From DASCNA01 sp036011305 (GTDB lineage Bacteria > Verrucomicrobiota > Lentisphaeria > Victivallales > GWF2-38-69), in the NCBI GenBank assembly GCA_036011305.1, contig DASCNA010000066.1, positions 1 through 64,000 of the forward strand: DNA of 64,000 nucleotides, in the 5' to 3' direction. A program made the position numbers and the translations under genes. A model generated the notes under the pieces. That model was given only the letters and a program-made list of their open reading frames with translations, was not told the DNA's origin and did no database searches. This document shows positions 60,208-64,000 of this stretch, in pieces; the first letter of the stretch is position 1; every line of letters begins with the position of its first letter.

Positions 60208-60930
60208 ATGAGAATGAACTCAGTTTTAGGTAAAAAAATATTATCTATAATTCGCGATGGGGTCTATGCTCATCCAGGCGGGCGGCAGGCCGTTGATATG
60301 GCTTTTGAAGGAATATTACCAGATAATAATCGTAGAATTTTGGATGTTGGCTGCGGGCTTGGAGGTACTTCTAATTATGTGCAGTCTGAAGGTTATGGAA
60401 AGGTTACAGGAATTGATATCGATAAGGATTCAATTTCTTATTGCCGAAAACACTACCCAAAAGTAGATTTTATTTTAAGCGGAGCGGATGAAGCTGATAA
60501 GAAAATACAATGTAAATATGATTTATTCTATCATTTTTGTTCTTTTTATGTATTTCCTGATCATATAAAAGCCTTGCATTCATTAAGAAATATTGCAAAT
60601 GAACCTGCTGAGTTAATTATATTTGATTATGCCGATTCCGGTAATACTGAACCAAAACAGCATCCTATTGTAAATCCTTTAAAGTTAGATAAGATACAAA
60701 CTCAGCTAAAATGTACTGGATGGAAGCTGGATAATCTAGATGATATAAGTGAATACTTTCTTCAGAGTTATATAAATTTTATTGAAGATGTATATAAAAA
60801 ACGTGATCAAATTGTTGATATGGCTGATGAAAAATGGTTTGATTTTGTAATACAGCGGTATTCCGGTTATGTCGAGGATTATAAACTGAAAAAATGGAAA
60901 GCCATAATCTTAAAAGCCAGTACAAATTAA
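60208..60930 (+). CDS. SAM-dependent class I methyltransferase
   Basis: A 240-residue cytoplasmic methyltransferase. The SAM loop ILDVGCGLGG lies near 44-53, with GIDIDKDSISYCRKHYP giving the acidic ribose ligand near 72. The C-terminal lobe contains FYHFCSFYVFPDH and a late LQSYINFIEDVYKKR helix resembling small-molecule methyltransferases of the UbiE/TrmN6-like fold. AAGGA precedes the ATG. It follows an SDR by 19 bases; the pair may modify the same small molecule. The acceptor is not identifiable. Confidence 0.9.
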   Translation: MRMNSVLGKKILSIIRDGVYAHPGGRQAVDMAFEGILPDNNRRILDVGCGLGGTSNYVQSEGYGKVTGIDIDKDSISYCRKHYPKVDFILSGADEADKKIQCKYDLFYHFCSFYVFPDHIKALHSLRNIANEPAELIIFDYADSGNTEPKQHPIVNPLKLDKIQTQLKCTGWKLDNLDDISEYFLQSYINFIEDVYKKRDQIVDMADEKWFDFVIQRYSGYVEDYKLKKWKAIILKASTN

Positions 60931-61006
60931 TTTTTTATCTTATAATAATATAATTTTCTGCCTATTAAGAATTTATTTTTTATAATTAATTAATATAATT
61001 TTAGGT

Positions 61007-61348
61007 ATGAGTAATTTTAAACTAAGGAAAACATATCCCTGTATACTTATTATAGCATGCACTGTTTTGATTCTAATGGTTTTGTGGGGCGAAATAATTA
61101 ATTTGCCTCATAGCTTTCATCTCTTTGTAAGATGGTTCCTCACCGTTAGTTTTGCTGTTCTTGCTGTTTATGATTTTTTAATAAAAAAAAATATATTATT
61201 AGCCTGTACTTTTATTATCCTGCTGGGACTTTTCAATCCAGTTTACGGAATACATTTTACGCGTGCTGTCTGGCAGTGTATAGATATAGTGGTTATGTGT
61301 ATGCTAGTCTGGTTCACAATGGTTCATTTTCCGAAGTCAGAAGTTTGA
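61007..61348 (+). CDS. Small four-helix membrane protein (DUF6804-like)
   Basis: A 113-residue integral membrane protein with four hydrophobic helices (about 11-28, 37-55, 62-80 and 89-107). The FNPVYGIHFTRAVWQCIDI segment between helices 3 and 4 resembles the DUF6804 type of small bacterial membrane proteins. A ribosome site AGG lies 5 bases before the ATG. It ends 22 bases from a convergent gene and no function is known. The assignment to DUF6804 is from memory of the pattern and is tentative. Confidence 0.7.
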   Translation: MSNFKLRKTYPCILIIACTVLILMVLWGEIINLPHSFHLFVRWFLTVSFAVLAVYDFLIKKNILLACTFIILLGLFNPVYGIHFTRAVWQCIDIVVMCMLVWFTMVHFPKSEV

Positions 61349-61370
61349 TATGATCAATTAACTTCAATGA

Positions 61371-61847
61371 TTATGCTATATTATCTGCATATTTTTTAAT
61401 CCGTATAGAATGAAATTTATCTTCTTTATTTAATTGTTGAAACATTTTTAGTGATGGTGGAGGGGTAGGTGTTTGCTTAACCATTGCCTCTTCGTAATCA
61501 AATTCTCCTGAAGAATTTTCAATACTGATTGCATCTTCAAAAGCTTTTTTTCTATCTACTGATACATTGTTTTTCTTGTAATATGAAATCAGGTCATTGA
61601 CTTTCTTTATGGATAATTTTAATTTATCTATATCCTTAGGTACTATTGCAGTTGAAGAGAAACCAGTACTGAACAACGCATCCCTTGCTTCTTCTATTAT
61701 GTACGAGTGATTCTTTTCCTCTGAAGACAATTGCCTCCACAAAACTGCATCTTCTGGAAAAATTTCAGAGAATAAAAAATATAAATTGCTAATTTTCTTT
61801 TCCAGAACTATAGATAAATCAAATAATTGTCCTAATAAAGTAGTCAT
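61371..61847 (-). CDS. Ferritin-like/rubrerythrin-fold protein
   Basis: A 158-residue soluble protein with a four-helix ferritin-like arrangement. Diiron-type ligands are visible: Glu in LEKKISNLYFLFSE near 15, EEKNH near 43 (ExxH) and EDKFHSIRIKKYAD near the end (second ExxH-type site). The linker in between is Pro/Thr-rich (MVKQTPTPPPS). The ATG at 61847 is the first plausible start; upstream codons overlap the preceding gene. It follows a small membrane protein on the same strand. A redox or peroxide role is inferred from fold only. Confidence 0.7.
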   Translation of the reverse strand: MTTLLGQLFDLSIVLEKKISNLYFLFSEIFPEDAVLWRQLSSEEKNHSYIIEEARDALFSTGFSSTAIVPKDIDKLKLSIKKVNDLISYYKKNNVSVDRKKAFEDAISIENSSGEFDYEEAMVKQTPTPPPSLKMFQQLNKEDKFHSIRIKKYADNIA

Positions 61848-61881
61848 TTTTGTTTTTGAGACCCATAAATTATGTTTAAAG

Positions 61882-62328
61882 TCAATTTGATGTGTAATTG
61901 TAATGTAACACAGAAAATGCAAAAGATGCTACAGCTGCAATTCCAATGAAGTTAAATCCATCCCATATAATGATTTGACCAGAAATAAGACTATTTAAAT
62001 ATAAATATTCTTCTATTGGGTTATTAATGAAAATAGCTAATAAAAAAAGTATCACAAAAACTATGAAAAAAACTGGTTTATTTTTTCTACATTTCCAAAA
62101 ACCTTTAAGTGAAAAATATAGAAGAATTAGAAGACTTATGAAACAGAAATATGTAATAATCTGATGATCCAGCATTATTGCCGGTTTATGCAGAAACATA
62201 CGATAAGACATTGCTGAATAGTTTAATAAGTGTAGTACCGAATAAGCAACAAAACTAACTATACATATTATGGAAGTAACTAATAAAATCAAAGATTCTG
62301 CCGTATTGTATATATGATCTGTTTTCAT
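61882..62328 (-). CDS. Small four-helix membrane protein
   Basis: A 148-residue integral membrane protein from an ATG at 62328, with AAGGA about 13 bases upstream. Hydrophobic segments lie at about 11-32, 54-72, 82-98 and 120-140. Charged residues are in the loops, including KCRKNKP and NNPIEEYLYLN. No family is recognised. It precedes the ferritin-like gene by 34 bases on the same strand, so the two may form a membrane-anchored pair. It is not a duplicate of the other four-helix protein nearby. Confidence 0.65.
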   Translation of the reverse strand: MKTDHIYNTAESLILLVTSIICIVSFVAYSVLHLLNYSAMSYRMFLHKPAIMLDHQIITYFCFISLLILLYFSLKGFWKCRKNKPVFFIVFVILFLLAIFINNPIEEYLYLNSLISGQIIIWDGFNFIGIAAVASFAFSVLHYNYTSN

Positions 62329-62518
62329 CTTACTAAAATCCTTATTAATAATTATCTGATTTTCAATATAATACAACTTTCTTTTTTTACAAAAATCAAT
62401 CTTTGATTTGAGGTATATGTATTTTTACTATAAGCATTTACATTGCATTTATTTTGGCGCAGGATATTATTGTAGAGTGGTGAAAATTAATATAATGGGG
62501 CATGATTAGAAACAAAAA

Positions 62519-63271
62519 TTATATAATTTTTGTCTTCATTTTATATACACACTCTGATAATTCACTGCTTTTTAAAATTTTATATTTTGACTTTTCTAAA
62601 ATTGCAGCTGTTTTATTGTCAATTATCATAGAGTCGGCTATTTTGTTTATCAGCATTTTACTGTTTGCTATTCCCTGTGATGAACAATTTAATATGCCCT
62701 GGATTATGTTTTCCAATTTTAAATTAATATTTTCCAGAGTGTCTACATAGTTGAATATTCCGGCAACATATGCATCGTTTGCATCTATTGATTGTGCAGT
62801 AAAAAACAGTTCTTTAACTTTGTGTATTCCCATAGCATCCAACCAGTATTTATAATTTTGAACATCAAAAGGGATACCCATTTTATTTAAAGTCATTGTA
62901 ACTGGTGATAAATCTGTAGCTAGAACTATATCACAAACCATAAGCAGATGCAGAGCTCCGGCATATACAGCGCCATTGATTTTTGCAATAATTGGAATTT
63001 TTGTATTACGTATTTTACGAAATAGTTTAAATATTGGTCCATGGAAAAAATCTTCCATAGTATTCAAATCTGATAAATCATAGCCTGCAGAGAATACTTT
63101 TGAACTTTCATCTGCTTGAAGGATTATTACTCTTGCATCTTCTTTTTCAGCATCTTCAATTGCTGAAACAATACTGTTAGACATTTCATCATTTATAGCA
63201 TTTCTCTTCTCATTTCTATTAAAAGTTATGTATTTTACGTTTTGTACATTTTTTATATTTATATAATTCAT
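62519..63271 (-). CDS. Enoyl-CoA hydratase/isomerase (crotonase) family protein
   Basis: A 250-residue crotonase-fold CoA enzyme. The oxyanion-hole segments FSAGYDLSDL near 61 and KINGAVYAGALHLLMVCDIV near 98 are present, followed by the family's TDLSPVTMTLNKMGIPFD near 121. The catalytic glutamates typical of hydratases are not obvious: TLNKMGI lacks the usual Glu, so an isomerase, decarboxylase-like or divergent role is possible. It starts 5 bases after the CoA-transferase gene stops, in the same operon, pointing to organic-acid activation and degradation. Confidence 0.88.
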   Translation of the reverse strand: MNYINIKNVQNVKYITFNRNEKRNAINDEMSNSIVSAIEDAEKEDARVIILQADESSKVFSAGYDLSDLNTMEDFFHGPIFKLFRKIRNTKIPIIAKINGAVYAGALHLLMVCDIVLATDLSPVTMTLNKMGIPFDVQNYKYWLDAMGIHKVKELFFTAQSIDANDAYVAGIFNYVDTLENINLKLENIIQGILNCSSQGIANSKMLINKIADSMIIDNKTAAILEKSKYKILKSSELSECVYKMKTKII

Positions 63272-63276
63272 AATAA

Positions 63277-64000
63277 TTAATCCTCCTGTTTAAGAAATTC
63301 ATTTCTTATTTTATCAGTATGTTCACCTAAATCGGGGACTTTTCCTTTTACATAATTATCTTGATAAACCGACATTTTCATAGGGTTTCCTGCCAGTGTA
63401 AATTCACCTGCTTTGCATAGCATGTTTCTTGCTGATATCTGTTCCATTTCGCAGGCATTTTTCATGTTATTGACTTTCGCACAGGGTATTCCTGCTTTAT
63501 GGAATATATCTATCCATTCTTTACTCGTTTTTGTCTTAATACACGGTCTGATTATTTTTCTAAATTTATCTCTGTTTTTTAGGCGAAGCTCGTTGGTTGC
63601 ATAGTATTTATTATGTTCTAGCTCAGGCATATTTATTGAACCGCAAAATAAATGCCAAAGTTTACTTCCTAGAATAGAGATTATAATTTCTCCATCTTTA
63701 GTTATAACAGTTCCAAATGGGGAAACTAAAGGATGTGCATTCCCGTAAGGAGAATCTATTCTTCCTGTATTTATAAAATTTGCAACCTGTGGCGATAGTA
63801 TTGAAAATAAACCATCAAGCATAGCTATATCAACATGCGTTCCTTGGTTATTTTTTTCTCTTGCATACAGTGCAGTAACTGTAGCCATATAAGCGTACAT
63901 ACCTCCAATTATGTCTCCAATTGAAAGGCCTATACGTAAGGATTTGGTGCCTACTTCACCATTAAGACTCATTATTCCTGAAAACCCCTGTGCAATCATA
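63277..64000 (-). CDS. Class III CoA-transferase (CaiB/BaiF family), partial at the window edge
   Basis: The visible C-terminal part (241 codons) of a CoA-transferase that moves CoA between acids. AQGFSGIMSLNGEVG and GLSIGDIIGGMYAYMATVTA are the hallmark mid-region, followed by VDIAMLDGLFSILS. The C-terminal lobe ends with KGKVPDLGEHTDKI. The family is about 400 residues and the frame is still open at the edge, so the N-terminal part including the catalytic Asp lies outside this window. It is cotranscribed with the enoyl-CoA hydratase, suggesting activation of a carnitine-like, bile-acid-like or other carboxylate. The substrate is unknown. Confidence 0.88.
   Translation of the reverse strand, partial: MIAQGFSGIMSLNGEVGTKSLRIGLSIGDIIGGMYAYMATVTALYAREKNNQGTHVDIAMLDGLFSILSPQVANFINTGRIDSPYGNAHPLVSPFGTVITKDGEIIISILGSKLWHLFCGSINMPELEHNKYYATNELRLKNRDKFRKIIRPCIKTKTSKEWIDIFHKAGIPCAKVNNMKNACEMEQISARNMLCKAGEFTLAGNPMKMSVYQDNYVKGKVPDLGEHTDKIRNEFLKQED

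Noticed and set aside
62502..62750. Plus-strand frame opposite the enoyl-CoA hydratase
   Set aside because: Antisense shadow of a well-supported gene; hydrophobic by chance.
1..64000. CRISPR arrays, tRNA or rRNA genes, transposases, integrase or phage genes
   Set aside because: I scanned by eye for regularly spaced repeats, TPsiC-like GTTCGA arms and DDE/serine/tyrosine recombinase motifs and found none convincing; a tRNA missed by eye cannot be fully excluded.

Overview
The window comes from an AT-rich (roughly two-thirds A+T by eye) Gram-negative-type bacterial chromosome. Many products carry Sec signal peptides or lipoboxes, and there are tripartite-efflux adaptors. Divergent FtsA and FtsZ, a bacterial family B DNA polymerase, rhamnose catabolism and outer-membrane-type surface-repeat proteins would fit the Lentisphaerota/PVC group, but that placement is inference and was not tested. 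I saw no tRNA, rRNA, CRISPR array, transposase or phage module.

Layout. 0-6 kb: sugar catabolism (end of a sugar permease, L-rhamnose isomerase, two different FGGY kinases, a class I amidotransferase-type hydrolase). 6-8.5 kb: three paralogous secreted surface-repeat genes, the third being a head-to-tail fusion of the first two types. 8.5-10.4 kb: minus-strand pair of an FAH-family hydrolase and an SBF-like transporter. 10.6-15.9 kb: minus-strand core block with a lipoprotein, ftsZ and ftsA (overlapping), tyrS and a STAS protein. 16-21 kb: plus-strand HD protein, then a probable operon of an unknown 532-residue protein, a dipeptide epimerase and a D-aminoacylase, suggesting peptide or peptidoglycan-peptide scavenging. 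21-23 kb: a lipoprotein, an SMP-30-type lactonase and two decayed gene scraps.

23.8-40.4 kb: two paralogous adaptor-MFS-TetR efflux operons in opposite orientation. They bracket an orphan TetR, a secreted small heat-shock-like protein, a secreted miniature HlyD-like protein, an HSL-type esterase, a family B DNA polymerase with an unknown partner, yicC and a pabB-pabC fusion.

40.6-56 kb: the most accessory-looking part. Secreted proteins (SGNH lipase, GH64/thaumatin-like protein, two small exported proteins, a 763-residue protein with segments resembling beta-pore-forming-toxin hairpins, a metallophosphoesterase) are interspersed with HTH-XRE plus multi-PAS one-component regulators. Two decayed regulator fragments are clearly recognisable at 42.67-43.07 kb. 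A metF gene interrupts this stretch. The layout suggests a set of exported effectors controlled by duplicating and decaying PAS sensors.

56-64 kb: a small strongly initiated protein, a MutS-core ATPase without mismatch-recognition domain, a protein built from nine 27/28-residue repeats, an SDR, a methyltransferase, small membrane and ferritin-like proteins, and an enoyl-CoA hydratase / class III CoA-transferase pair that runs off the window edge.
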